This document shows positions 39,407 to 47,586 of a stretch of 47,586 nt of DNA, piece after piece. Position 1 is the first letter of the stretch. The number at the start of each line of letters is the position of its first letter. The stretch is taken from contig JANNSD010000041.1 of assembly GCA_031402225.1 (NCBI GenBank), positions 1-47,586 on the forward strand. The letters run 5' to 3'. Both the position numbers and the translations under genes were made by a program. The DNA comes from JAGGAG01 sp031402225 (GTDB taxonomy: Bacteria > Gemmatimonadota > Gemmatimonadetes > Gemmatimonadales > GWC2-71-9). Below the pieces are notes generated by a model. That model worked only from the letters and a program-made list of their open reading frames with translations, had not been told where the DNA came from and did no database searches.

Positions 39407-40593
39407 TGGAGACCTATGATGCGGTGGTCGTGGGTGGCGGACCGGCCGGCGCCACGGCGGCGCACGAGCTGGCGGGCAAGGGCCACCGGGTGCTGATGCT
39501 CGACCGGATGGGCCGGATCAAGCCCTGCGGCGGCGCAGTGCCCCCGCAGCTCATGGTGGACTTCTCGGTGCCGATGTCGCTGCTGGTTAACCGCGTCAAC
39601 GCCGCGCGCATGGTATCCCCCGGCGGTCGCCGCGTGGACATGCCGGTCGACGACGGCTACGTGGGCATGGTGGACCGTGACGTGTTCGACGAATGGCTGC
39701 GCGTCCGTGCGGTGGGCAGCGGCGTGACACGGGTGACCGGGGCCTTCACCCGGTTCGAGCGGGAGCGCGACGGCACGGTGCTGCTGCACTACACCGACGG
39801 CCGGTCGCGGCAGGGCGAGGCGCGCGCCGTGCGGGCCCGCATGGTCATTGGGGCGGACGGCGCGCTCTCTAGCATCGCGCGCCAGGCGGTGCCCGGTGGC
39901 GGCAACCTGAAGTATGTCTTCGCCTACCATGAGATCGTGGCCTCGCCACCGGATACGGGTGACGCCTTCGTCGGCAGCCGATGCGATGTCTACTATCAGG
40001 GCCAGCTCTCTCCCGATTTCTACGCCTGGATCTTTCCCCATGGCGCGACGACCAGCATCGGCACCGGGTCGCTGCAGAAGGGATTCTCGCTCCGCGGCGC
40101 GGTCGCGGACCTGCGCCGCTCCACGGGGCTCGATCGAGCGGAGACACTGCGCTGCGAGGGCGCGCCGATTCCGCTCGAGCCGCTGGCACGCTGGGACAAC
40201 GGGCGTGATGTGGTCCTGGCCGGCGATGCGGCGGGCGTGGTGGCACCGGCGTCGGGCGAGGGCATCTTCTACGCCATGACTGGCGGTCGTCTGGCGGCGC
40301 AGGCGGTGGATGAAGCACTGCAGAGTGGCGATGCCCGGGCACTTGGCCAGGCGCGGCGGCAGTTCATGCGGTCGCACGGGCAGGTGTTCCGCGTCCTGGG
40401 GATCATGCAGCGCTTCTGGTACGCGAGCGATCGCCGCCGCGAGAGTTTCGTGGCCATCTGCGCCGACCCGGACGTGCAGCGGCTCACCTTTCAGGGCTAC
40501 ATGCACAAGAAGCTGGTGCGGGCGCGCCCGGCGGCGCACCTGCGCATCTTCGTCAAGAACATCACCCATCTGGCGGGACTGGTGACCACATGA
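39403..40593 (+). CDS. bchP: Geranylgeranyl reductase
   Basis: FAD/NAD(P)H enzyme reducing the geranylgeranyl tail to phytyl, 396 aa. Rossmann motif YDAVVVGGGPAGATAAHELA, then RIKPCGGAVPPQL, DREVFD-like DRDVFDEWLRVRA, WIFPHGATTSIGTG and a GDAAGVVAPASGEGIFYAMT FAD motif. Two consecutive ATGs (39403, 39406) are possible. AGGGAGG (39392-39398) spaces better to the second; the first overlaps the bciB stop. The final bases overlap crtE. Confidence 0.96.
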   Translation: MMETYDAVVVGGGPAGATAAHELAGKGHRVLMLDRMGRIKPCGGAVPPQLMVDFSVPMSLLVNRVNAARMVSPGGRRVDMPVDDGYVGMVDRDVFDEWLRVRAVGSGVTRVTGAFTRFERERDGTVLLHYTDGRSRQGEARAVRARMVIGADGALSSIARQAVPGGGNLKYVFAYHEIVASPPDTGDAFVGSRCDVYYQGQLSPDFYAWIFPHGATTSIGTGSLQKGFSLRGAVADLRRSTGLDRAETLRCEGAPIPLEPLARWDNGRDVVLAGDAAGVVAPASGEGIFYAMTGGRLAAQAVDEALQSGDARALGQARRQFMRSHGQVFRVLGIMQRFWYASDRRRESFVAICADPDVQRLTFQGYMHKKLVRARPAAHLRIFVKNITHLAGLVTT

Positions 40594-41480
40594 CGGCGCT
40601 TCCCCGCGCGCGCGCCGACTTGGCGCTGGCCCGACCGGCGGAGCGCTTCAGTGCGCGCACGCTGCCCGAGCTCGAGCGGGCGCTGGCCCGCGCGACCAGC
40701 GGGCTGGGCGATGGGCTCGCCTGGGTCGAGAGCGCCACGGGGCAGGCGATCGGGCTGGACGGTCGCGGCGGCCGGCGCTGGCGCCCGTTGCTGGCGATCG
40801 CCGGTGCGCAGGCGGCCGGCGTGCGGGTCGCGGGGGGCTACGTCATGGACGTGGCGGTCGCCATCGAGCTGACTCATACGGCGTCGCTCGTACTCGACGA
40901 CCTGCCATGCATGGACGACTCGAGCACGCGCCGCGGTCGCGCCGCCACCCATCGCCTGGTCGGGACGGCGGGCGCCATCCTGGTCGCTATCGGCCTGCTG
41001 GGGCGCTCAGCGGAATTGCTGGGCGATGCCGGTGGCAATGGCGCATGGCTCGCCGCCGAGTGGGGCCGGGTGGTAGGACTGAACGGCATGGCTGGCGGGC
41101 AAGCGGTCGACGTGGCGCAGTCGGGAGCGGCGCGGGCGGCGGCGCGGCGGCTGTTCCGCCGGAAAACCACGGCGCTCGCCGAATACGCGGCGGCGGCCGG
41201 CGCGGCGGCCGGCGGGGCCAGTGCGCCGGCCGTCACGGCGCTCGCCGCCTTCGGCCGCGACGTGGGGTGGGCCTACCAGCTCGCCGATGACATGGAGGAT
41301 CTCGCCGAGGACGGTGCGGTCGGCAAGCTGGCGGGCGGCCGCACGCCCGAGCGGCAGGCCGCGCGGTTGCTGCGACGGGCCGGGCGGCACCTCATGCAGT
41401 GCCCCGACATTTCACGCGAAGGGCAGGAACTGCTGGAAGACCTGGCCCGCGGGCTGGTGCCACTCGAATGCGCGCACTGA
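40590..41480 (+). CDS. crtE: Geranylgeranyl diphosphate synthase
   Basis: Trans-prenyltransferase of 296 aa making GGPP for carotenoids and the BChl tail. First Asp-rich motif DDLPCMDD (residues 103-110) with downstream RRGRAATH; second motif QLADDMEDL (Asp233, Asp234, Asp237). Also GLNGMAGGQAVDV. The sequence is unusually Ala/Arg/Gly-rich (alpha-helical), as the high-GC DNA favours. It follows bchP with a four-base overlap and directly abuts tspO. Product length is not certain from sequence, but the context fits C20. Confidence 0.9.
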   Translation: MTALPRARADLALARPAERFSARTLPELERALARATSGLGDGLAWVESATGQAIGLDGRGGRRWRPLLAIAGAQAAGVRVAGGYVMDVAVAIELTHTASLVLDDLPCMDDSSTRRGRAATHRLVGTAGAILVAIGLLGRSAELLGDAGGNGAWLAAEWGRVVGLNGMAGGQAVDVAQSGAARAAARRLFRRKTTALAEYAAAAGAAAGGASAPAVTALAAFGRDVGWAYQLADDMEDLAEDGAVGKLAGGRTPERQAARLLRRAGRHLMQCPDISREGQELLEDLARGLVPLECAH

Positions 41481-41981
41481 ATGGGGTCATTCTTCGCCGC
41501 GCCGGTCGCGGTACTGCTCGGTGCCTTGGCCTGGATGGTCGCCATGGGCGCGATCGGGGTGTGGATGACCGACCTGGGGCCGTGGTACTACGCGCTCAGG
41601 AAGCCCAGTTGGCAGCCGCCCGATTTCCTCTTCGGACCGGTGTGGAGCACGATCTTCCTCCTGTCCGCGGTGGCGCTCGTCCTGGGATGGATTTCGCCGG
41701 CCGCCGGCACCAGGGATCGGTGGCTGCTCGTGGCCGTGTATGTCGTGAACGGAGTGCTGAACAATTACTGGAGCTTTCTTTTCTTCCGCTCGAAGCGTCC
41801 GGACTTTGCGCTTATCGAAGTGGGTGCGCTCTGGCTGTCGATCCTGGCCATGATCCTGATCCTGCGCCCGCTCTCGACCGTGGCGGCGCTGCTGATCATC
41901 CCGTACCTGTGCTGGGTGACGTTCGCGACGATACTCAATCGGGCGATCATCCAGCTCAACGGCCCCTTCGGGAGCAGATGA
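41481..41981 (+). CDS. tspO: TspO/MBR-type tryptophan-rich membrane protein
   Basis: 166 aa, five hydrophobic segments. TspO marks are WYYALRKPSWQPPDFLFGPV, then WSTIF, NNYWSFLFFRSKRPD and PYLCWVTFATILNRAI. TspO binds porphyrins. In Rhodobacter it lowers photosynthesis gene expression in oxygen, possibly by exporting or degrading porphyrin intermediates. Its ATG immediately follows the crtE stop and hemA begins four bases after its stop, so it is made together with tetrapyrrole enzymes and may buffer free porphyrins (inferred). Confidence 0.92.
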   Translation: MGSFFAAPVAVLLGALAWMVAMGAIGVWMTDLGPWYYALRKPSWQPPDFLFGPVWSTIFLLSAVALVLGWISPAAGTRDRWLLVAVYVVNGVLNNYWSFLFFRSKRPDFALIEVGALWLSILAMILILRPLSTVAALLIIPYLCWVTFATILNRAIIQLNGPFGSR

Positions 41982-41985
41982 GCGC

Positions 41986-43284
41986 ATGCTGATCTCGCTG
42001 GCCATCGACTACAACCGGGCGGACCTGGAGACCCGGGAGCGTTTCTTCCTCACGGATGAGGGCGTGGTGAAGCTGTATGCGTGCCCGCGCCCGGCGGCGA
42101 TCCAGGAGTTGCTGCTGCTGTCCACCTGCAACCGGCTGGAGATGTACGGCTGGTCGTCCGCCTCGTCTCCGGAGGAGGTCGTATCGGCATTGATGGCGCT
42201 CGCCCACCACTGGATGGGCGGCGGCGAACGGGTCGACGAACTGATCTCGACCGCCACGCACCGCACGGGCCACGAGGGGGCGCGTCATCTGCTCCGCGTC
42301 GCCGCGGGACTCGAGTCCCAGATGCTGGGCGATGCGCAGATCCACGGTCAGGTGAAGGCCGCTTACCGCCGGGCCGATCAGGCGGGAGCGCTTGGCCCCG
42401 GACTCCACCGGCTCTGCGATGCGGCGCTGCGCACCGGCAAGCGGGTGCAGCACGAGACCGGCCTCGTTGGTGCCCGGAACTCCGTCGGGGCCGAGGCGGC
42501 GCACCTCACCGCCCGCCGGCTTGGGGCGCTCGCCAGCCGGCGCATCGTCATCGTGGGTTGCGGGAAGACCGGCACCCGGGCGGCGCGCCAGCTGGTCAAG
42601 CTCGGCGCCGTGGACGTGGTCCTGATGAATCGGTCCCCGGCGCGCGCGCAGGAACTGGCGCAGGAGGTATGGGGGCGCGCGGCACCGTTCTCGTCGCTGC
42701 ATCGGGAGTTGGCGAAGGCCGACGCTGCCATCGTGGCGACCGCGGCCGATACGCCGCCGGTGCGGGCGGCGTCGCTCAAGTTCTGCCGCGAGATGGCCGG
42801 AACGGCCGAGCGCGACCTGCTGCTCATCGACCTTTCCATGCCACGCAACATCGAGCCCGAGGTGGTCGGGTTGCCCGGCTGTTCCCTGGTCGACATCGAC
42901 ACGCTGCATCCGCCGGTCGCGCGCGCTGAGGCAAACCGGCTCGCCGCCGTGCCGGCGGCGGAACAGGTGGTTGCCGAGGAACTCGAGGACTACGTCAGCT
43001 GGGTCAGTGCCGCGCGGGCACGTACCGCCATCGGTCCGCTGCGCGAGGCGCTGGGGGAGCTCTGTCGCCGCGAGGTCGCGTTCGTGGCGGGTAACGACGA
43101 CATCGCCGAGCGCGCCGCAGAGCGGATCGTGGCGAAGCTGCTGGCGCGCCCCATGGTCGCTTTCCGTTCCGCGAGCGCGCGCGGCGAACCGCTCGATCAC
43201 TACGCCGACGCGCTGCATGCGCTCTTCGCAGTGCCACCGGCGCCGGACCACGAGACGCCGCTCGGGGCCGCAGGAAGCGAGTGA
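41986..43284 (+). CDS. hemA: Glutamyl-tRNA reductase
   Basis: NADPH-dependent reduction of Glu-tRNA to glutamate-1-semialdehyde, the first committed step of the C5 pathway. 432 aa; catalytic Cys48 in LLLSTCNRLEMYG, then GLESQMLGDAQIHGQVKAAY, NADPH domain RIVIVGCGKTGTRAARQLVK, DLSMPRNIEP and a C-terminal dimerisation helix. It starts the hemACDEF segment of the bchG operon. Placing the flux-controlling step behind a PpsR-type operator links haem-pathway input to BChl genes. Confidence 0.97.
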   Translation: MLISLAIDYNRADLETRERFFLTDEGVVKLYACPRPAAIQELLLLSTCNRLEMYGWSSASSPEEVVSALMALAHHWMGGGERVDELISTATHRTGHEGARHLLRVAAGLESQMLGDAQIHGQVKAAYRRADQAGALGPGLHRLCDAALRTGKRVQHETGLVGARNSVGAEAAHLTARRLGALASRRIVIVGCGKTGTRAARQLVKLGAVDVVLMNRSPARAQELAQEVWGRAAPFSSLHRELAKADAAIVATAADTPPVRAASLKFCREMAGTAERDLLLIDLSMPRNIEPEVVGLPGCSLVDIDTLHPPVARAEANRLAAVPAAEQVVAEELEDYVSWVSAARARTAIGPLREALGELCRREVAFVAGNDDIAERAAERIVAKLLARPMVAFRSASARGEPLDHYADALHALFAVPPAPDHETPLGAAGSE

Positions 43285-44240
43285 CCGACCTCCGGGTCGG
43301 TACCCGCGGGAGCGCGCTCGCACTCTGGCAGACGGAGCGCGTGCGGGGCCTGCTGCAGTCGCTCGGCGTCGGCACGGAGCGGATTGAGATCCGGACGACC
43401 GGCGACGTCATCCTCGATGTTCCCCTTTCCCAGATCGGCAGCCGCGCGCTCTTCACCAAGCAGCTCGATGATGCCCTGCTCGAGGGCCGCATCGACCTGG
43501 CGGTCCATTCCCTCAAGGACTTGCCGACCGTGCTCCCGGCGGGCCTCACCCTGGGCGCGGTCGGGCTGCGCGAGGACCCTCGCGATGCCCTGGTCGGGAA
43601 GGGCCCGCTGCTCTGGTCCGAAGTGCCGCAGGGCGCGACGGTCGCCACCAGCAGCCTGCGGCGCCGCGCGCAGGTCCTGCGGGCCCGGCCCGACCTGCTG
43701 GTTGACGACATTCGCGGCAACGTGGACACGCGGCTGGCCAAGCTCGACCGGTCCCCGGTGTGGACTGCGATCTTTCTGGCGACGGCCGGCCTCGAGCGGC
43801 TGGGCTTCGGTCACCGGATCGGCGAACGGATGCCCACGTCCATCATGCTGCCGGCGCCGGGGCAGGGAGCGCTGGCGATCACGATCCGGATGGACGACCC
43901 GCGAACCGGGGCGCTGGTGCGGCGCGCGCTGCACGACCCCGACTGCGCTCGCGCCGTGGCGGCGGAGCGCGGGTTCCTGCGCCGCCTGGAGGGCGGGTGC
44001 CAGGTCCCCGTCGCCGCGCTGGCCACGGTGTCGGGCGACGAGCTTCGCCTGCGCGGTCGGGTCATCGCGCTCGATGGACGCAGCGCCGTGGAAGGAGAAT
44101 GGGTGGGGCCGGCGGCTAGTGAGGCGCACGCGGCCGATGCCGGGCAGTCCCTCGCGGAACAGTTGCTGCCGCGCGGCGCCGGGGAGATCCTCCAGGCGGT
44201 ACGCGACGGCAGCGGTGCCCATGCGGCGCCGGACGCCTGA
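43281..44240 (+). CDS. hemC: Hydroxymethylbilane synthase (porphobilinogen deaminase)
   Basis: Polymerises four porphobilinogens to hydroxymethylbilane. 319 aa; GTG start overlapping the hemA TGA. RVGTRGSALALWQTERV start block, DLAVHSLKDLPTVLP, TSSLRRRAQVL, RGNVDTRLAKLD, and the dipyrromethane-cofactor Cys240 in EGGCQVPVAAL. Its TGA shares one base with the hemD ATG. Confidence 0.97.
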   Translation: MTDLRVGTRGSALALWQTERVRGLLQSLGVGTERIEIRTTGDVILDVPLSQIGSRALFTKQLDDALLEGRIDLAVHSLKDLPTVLPAGLTLGAVGLREDPRDALVGKGPLLWSEVPQGATVATSSLRRRAQVLRARPDLLVDDIRGNVDTRLAKLDRSPVWTAIFLATAGLERLGFGHRIGERMPTSIMLPAPGQGALAITIRMDDPRTGALVRRALHDPDCARAVAAERGFLRRLEGGCQVPVAALATVSGDELRLRGRVIALDGRSAVEGEWVGPAASEAHAADAGQSLAEQLLPRGAGEILQAVRDGSGAHAAPDA

Positions 44241-44980
44241 TGGCGTCGGTGGTGGTGACGTTGTCGGAGACGGCGCTGTCCGGGTTGGGGGAGGCGCTCG
44301 CCGACCTGCGCGTGGAGATCGCGCGTCATCCGCTGCTTTCGTTTGCGGAGCCGGAGTCGTGGGACGCGCTGGACCAGGCGATCGCGCGCATCGGTGAGTA
44401 TGCCGCGTGCGCGGTGACGTCGCCGAGGGCGGCGTTGGCGCTGGTGGAGCGCGCGGCGCGGGCCGGCGCGGAATCATTGCGGGGCCGGGTTGTCTGGGCG
44501 ACCGGCGCCGCGACGGCGGCGGTGCTTCGCGGCACCGGCGCGGACCTGCGGGTGCCCGATCGGGCCGGGGAAGAGGACGAGGGCGCGGCCGCGGCACTCG
44601 CCCGCGCCATGCTGGAGAGCGGCACCGGGTCGCCGATCCTCTTTGCGTGCGGTGATCGCCGCACCGACGCATTGCCCGCCATGCTCCTGGCCGCGGGCCG
44701 CGCGGTGCATGAAGTGGTGTGCTACCGGACCGTGCTGGCCAGCGACGAGGCGGCGCGGGCGGCGGTGCGCGCCGCCGATGTACTGGTGGTCGGGAGCCCC
44801 AGCGTCGCGGGCCTTCTAGCACGCGCGGCATCGACTGGCACGCGTCCCGACCTCCTCGCCATCGGGGTTACCACCGCCGACGCCGCGTCGGCGTGCGGGT
44901 GGCATCCGGCGGCGGTAGCTTCCGCTCCAACCGTCACGGCGCTCGCGGCGGGCGTTCGCGCACTCCTCGTTACCCACTGA
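44240..44980 (+). CDS. hemD: Uroporphyrinogen-III synthase
   Basis: Cyclises hydroxymethylbilane with D-ring inversion. 246 aa; the family is poorly conserved, but two alternating Rossmann-like halves are seen, with VTSPRAALALVERAARAGAE, ATGAATAAVLRGTGADLRVP, VHEVVCYRTV and a terminal VGSPSVAGLLAR plus IGVTTADAASACGWHP. Position between hemC and hemE makes the call firm. The coding is very GC-rich. It starts at the hemC stop (TGATG). Confidence 0.9.
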   Translation: MASVVVTLSETALSGLGEALADLRVEIARHPLLSFAEPESWDALDQAIARIGEYAACAVTSPRAALALVERAARAGAESLRGRVVWATGAATAAVLRGTGADLRVPDRAGEEDEGAAAALARAMLESGTGSPILFACGDRRTDALPAMLLAAGRAVHEVVCYRTVLASDEAARAAVRAADVLVVGSPSVAGLLARAASTGTRPDLLAIGVTTADAASACGWHPAAVASAPTVTALAAGVRALLVTH

Positions 44981-44985
44981 GGCCC

Positions 44986-46032
44986 TTGAACAACGATCTG
45001 CTCCTGCGCGCCTGCCGGCGCGAATCCGTGGAGCGCCCGCCGGTGTGGATGATGCGCCAGGCGGGACGCTACCTCCCCCAGTACCGCAAGGTTCGCGAAC
45101 GGGCCGACTTCCTCACCATGGTCGGCACACCGGAACTGGCGGTCGAGGTGACGCTGCAGCCGGTCGACCTGGTTGGGGTCGATGCGGCCATCATCTTCAG
45201 CGACATCCTCGTCATCCCCCAGGCCATGGGCATGGGGCTGTCGGTGGATGAGGGCGTCGGCCCGCGCTTCCACGAGACGATCCGCTCGGCGGCGCAGGTG
45301 CGCGCGCTACGGGATGTGGTGCCGGAGGAATCGCTCGGCTACATGCTGGAAGCGCTGCGCCTGACGCGGCGGGCCCTCGGTGGGCGGGTGCCGCTCATCG
45401 GGTTTGCCGGCGCGCCGTGGACGCTGGCGAGCTACATGATCGAGGGACAGGGCACCAAGAACTTCTCGGTGGCCAAGCGCATGCTGGTGGAGCAGCCGCA
45501 GGTGGCGCACGATCTCCTTGGCCGGCTGGCGCGCGCCGTCGGCGATTTTCTCGTGGCGCAGGTCAGCGCCGGGGCGCAGGTGGTGCAGCTGTTCGAGTCC
45601 TGGGCCGGGGCACTTGGGCCGGCCGACTTCCGGGCCTTCTCGCTGCCCTACCTGGCGACGGCAATCAAGACGGTCAAGGCCGCCCATCCCGATGTCCCGG
45701 TCATCGCCTTCGCGCCCGGTGCTGGCTGGGCGCTCGAGGAGATCGCGCGGAACACCGGCGCTGACGTGATCGGCGTGGACTGGCACACCGATGCGGCGGA
45801 GGCGCGGCGCAGGCTGGCGACCGCGCCGGTAGCGCTCCAGGGCAATTTCGATCCAACCTGGCTCTATGCGCCCGTCGAGGAGATCCGCCGGCGGACCATC
45901 GCGATGCTCGACGCGTTCGGGGGCCAGGGGCATATCGCCAACCTTGGGCACGGCATCCTGCCCGATGTTCCGGTGGCGCATGCCAAGGCGTTTGTCGACA
46001 CGGTGCAGGGATGGAGACCGCGCGCGGGGTGA
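44986..46032 (+). CDS. hemE: Uroporphyrinogen decarboxylase
   Basis: Decarboxylates the four acetates of uroporphyrinogen III. 348 aa from TTG 44986 (LNNDLLLRACRRESVERPPV), which gives the usual N-terminus; no in-frame ATG or GTG is near. GAGG lies only three bases upstream. Signatures PVWMMRQAGRYLPQYRKVRE, FSDILVIPQAMGMGL, GFAGAPWTLASYMIEGQGTK, and the terminal NLGHGILPDVP. The stop overlaps the hemF 5' end. Confidence 0.95.
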   Translation: MNNDLLLRACRRESVERPPVWMMRQAGRYLPQYRKVRERADFLTMVGTPELAVEVTLQPVDLVGVDAAIIFSDILVIPQAMGMGLSVDEGVGPRFHETIRSAAQVRALRDVVPEESLGYMLEALRLTRRALGGRVPLIGFAGAPWTLASYMIEGQGTKNFSVAKRMLVEQPQVAHDLLGRLARAVGDFLVAQVSAGAQVVQLFESWAGALGPADFRAFSLPYLATAIKTVKAAHPDVPVIAFAPGAGWALEEIARNTGADVIGVDWHTDAAEARRRLATAPVALQGNFDPTWLYAPVEEIRRRTIAMLDAFGGQGHIANLGHGILPDVPVAHAKAFVDTVQGWRPRAG

Positions 46033-46997
46033 GCGGCAGCGGGGTGGACTCCTTTCGGGAGCAGGCCACGGCGTGGATCCGTCAGCTGCACGACGACACC
46101 ACGGCGTTCTTTGCCGCACTCGATGGGGGCGGCGAGTTTCGGGAGGACCGCTGGGAGCGGCCCGGCGGCGGCGGTGGTGTCACCCGCGTGCTCGCGAACG
46201 GCGCGACCTTCGAGAAGGCCGGCATCAACCGGTCGGCGGTGGAGGGTGAGTTGCCGGCGCCGATGGCGGCGCGACTCGGCGCACAGCTGCCTGACGGTGC
46301 GGCGGCGCGGTTCTTCGTGACCGGCATGAGCCTCGTCATCCACCCGCGCAGCCCGATGGTGCCGACCGTGCACCTCAACGTGCGCTATTTCGAGGTGACG
46401 GGCCCGAACGGCGAGGTCGTCGACTGCTGGTTTGGGGGCGGTACTGACCTTACGCCGTTCTATCCGGCGCCACTGGACGCGGTGCACTTTCATGCGACGC
46501 TGCATGAAGTATCCGGCCGGCATCACCCCGGCTTCTACCCGCGGTTCAAGGCGTGGTGCGACGAGTACTTCGTCAACACACACCGGGGCCGGGAGCGACG
46601 GGGAATCGGCGGTATCTTTTTCGACAACCTGCGCCCGGGCGAGTCGGGTCTGGATCGAGGGGCGCTGTTCGCCTTCGCCAATGATGTGGGGCGGGTGCTG
46701 CCGCAAGCCTACGGGCCCATCGTCGATCGCACGCGTGGGCTCCCGTACGGCGACCGCGAACGGCAGTTCCAGCTGATCCGTCGGGGCCGGTACGTGGAAT
46801 TCAACCTGGTGCACGACCGTGGCACGCTCTTCGGGCTGCAGACCGGCGCGCGCATCGAGAGCGTGCTGATGAGCCTTCCGCCGGTCGCCGCCTGGGACTA
46901 CGTTAGCGAGTTCGCGCCGGGATCGTTCGAGGCGGAACTCACGGCGATGCTCGAGCCCAGGGACTGGCTCGTGGGGCCGGTGCCTTCGAATTGGTGA
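46011..46997 (+). CDS. hemF: Oxygen-dependent coproporphyrinogen III oxidase
   Basis: Aerobic conversion of coproporphyrinogen III to protoporphyrinogen IX. 328 aa; typical blocks FEKAGINRSAVEGELP, VHLNVRYFEV, WFGGGTDLTPFYP, HFHATLHE, FVNTHRGRERRGIGGIFFDN and RYVEFNLVHDRGTLFGLQTG. ATG 46011 overlaps hemE by 22 bases; GTG 46029 (GTGA overlap) is an alternative. Last gene of the bchG operon. No oxygen-independent HemN is seen, consistent with AcsF and an oxic lifestyle. Confidence 0.96.
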   Translation: METARGVSGSGVDSFREQATAWIRQLHDDTTAFFAALDGGGEFREDRWERPGGGGGVTRVLANGATFEKAGINRSAVEGELPAPMAARLGAQLPDGAAARFFVTGMSLVIHPRSPMVPTVHLNVRYFEVTGPNGEVVDCWFGGGTDLTPFYPAPLDAVHFHATLHEVSGRHHPGFYPRFKAWCDEYFVNTHRGRERRGIGGIFFDNLRPGESGLDRGALFAFANDVGRVLPQAYGPIVDRTRGLPYGDRERQFQLIRRGRYVEFNLVHDRGTLFGLQTGARIESVLMSLPPVAAWDYVSEFAPGSFEAELTAMLEPRDWLVGPVPSNW

Positions 46998-47006
46998 AGA
47001 GGACAT

Positions 47007-47586
47007 ATGTCGTCGCTTCGTGCTGTCATGCTGCTGCCGCTCCTGTCACTCACCCTCACCGCTCCCCTCCCGTCGCAGCAGCGTCCGGCAGCGAAGCGGC
47101 CAGCCCCGGTCAAGGCGGTGAAGGGACCAACCGTCGAGGGCATCACCGAATACACCCTGCCCAACGGATTCACCTTCCTGCTCTTTCCGGACGAGTCCAA
47201 GGCCACCACCACGGTCAACATCGTCTACTTCGTGGGATCCCGGCACGAGAACTACGGCGAGACCGGCATGGCGCACCTGCTCGAGCACCTCGTGTTCAAG
47301 GGGACGCCGCGCCACCCGAACATCCCGCAGGAACTTTCGCAGCGCGGCGCGGCACCCAACGGCACCACCTGGACCGACCGCACCAACTACTACGAGACCT
47401 TCCCGGCCAGCGATGCCAACCTCACCTGGGCGCTCGATCTCGAAGCCGACCGGATGATCAACAGCTACATCGCGCAGAAGGACCTCGCCTCCGAGATGAC
47501 GGTGGTGCGGAACGAGTTCGAGCTGGGCGAGAACGACCCCGGTTCGATCCTGGAGGAGCGGATCACCAGCACGGCGTTCCTCTGGC
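47007..47586 (+). CDS. M16-family zinc peptidase, 3'-truncated by the window
   Basis: Starts at ATG 47007, with AGAGG four bases upstream and nine bases after hemF. Residues ~1-22 (SSLRAVMLLPLLSLTLTAPL) look like a signal peptide, so it is probably exported. The zinc motif HxxEH appears as GMAHLLEHLVFKGTPRHPN, with the downstream glutamate in TVVRNEFELGEND. Insulinase/pitrilysin family. Likely a flanking gene not tied to photosynthesis. The C-terminal part lies beyond the window. Confidence 0.9.
   Translation, partial: MSSLRAVMLLPLLSLTLTAPLPSQQRPAAKRPAPVKAVKGPTVEGITEYTLPNGFTFLLFPDESKATTTVNIVYFVGSRHENYGETGMAHLLEHLVFKGTPRHPNIPQELSQRGAAPNGTTWTDRTNYYETFPASDANLTWALDLEADRMINSYIAQKDLASEMTVVRNEFELGENDPGSILEERITSTAFLW

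Noticed and set aside
1..47586. CRISPR arrays, tRNA/rRNA genes, insertion sequences or attachment sites
   Set aside because: None was noticed by eye: no regularly spaced repeats, no transposase-like ORF and no tRNA cloverleaf sequence. No computed search was run.

Overview
This GC-rich window is almost entirely a photosynthesis gene cluster (PGC) for aerobic, bacteriochlorophyll a-based phototrophy with a type 2 (purple-bacterial) reaction centre. Gene content and local order are proteobacterial-like: bchCXYZ near pufBALMC, bchFNBHLM-lhaA-puhABC-hyp-acsF, and ppaA-ppsR-bchG-bchP. A DUF422 carotenoid hydratase (cruF-like), an H subunit split into two genes, an extended PufM and the embedded hem genes are unlike typical proteobacterial clusters. 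The best fit is a phototrophic Gemmatimonadota relative of Gemmatimonas phototrophica, which acquired a proteobacterial PGC by transfer. This is inferred from gene content only.

Layout. 1-1984 (+): end of an MBL-fold protein and a secreted rhodanese, probably flanking genes. 2157-2801 (+): LuxR-type regulator. 2895-5206 (+): hemB-hemL. 5270-10826 (+): bchI-bchD-puhE-cruF-crtF. 10964-15855 (+): bchC-bchX-bchY-bchZ. 15821-16717 (-): bchO, inverted between bchZ and puf. 16855-20586 (+): pufB-pufA-pufL-pufM-pufC, closed by a strong terminator. 20674-34660 (-): one long operon read bchF-bchN-bchB-bchH-bchL-bchM-lhaA-puhA(TM part)-puhA(cytoplasmic part)-puhB-puhC-hyp-acsF-orf195. 34897-37182 (+): ppaA/aerR-like and ppsR/crtJ. 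37254-46997 (+): a ten-gene, mostly overlapping operon bchG-bciB-bchP-crtE-tspO-hemA-hemC-hemD-hemE-hemF. 47007 to the end (+): an M16 peptidase cut by the window edge. No gene-free stretch exceeds 300 bases; the longest, 34661-34896, is the regulatory region between the bchF operon and ppaA.

How it works together. HemA, L, B, C, D, E and F supply protoporphyrinogen IX from glutamyl-tRNA; a protoporphyrinogen oxidase is not seen here. BchI/D/H(/O) insert Mg, BchM and AcsF make divinyl protochlorophyllide, BchL/N/B and BciB give chlorophyllide, and BchX/Y/Z, BchF and BchC convert it to bacteriochlorophyllide a. BchG and BchP attach and reduce the tail made from CrtE product. Puf, Puh and LhaA proteins build the RC-LH1 complex. 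CruF and CrtF are the only carotenoid-tailoring enzymes here; crtI, crtB, crtC and crtD are absent from the window. Five TGT-N12-ACA-type palindromes, the CrtJ/PpsR operator pattern, sit before bchI, bchC (two in tandem, 8 bp apart), bchF and bchG. PpsR is encoded here but contains no cysteine.

Most notable: PuhA is split by a single in-frame TGA; the bchI and bchG operators directly abut the start codon; PpsR lacks all cysteines; most of the haem pathway is built into bch operons; CruF replaces CrtC beside CrtF; and an unrecognised protein (orf195) ends the acsF operon.
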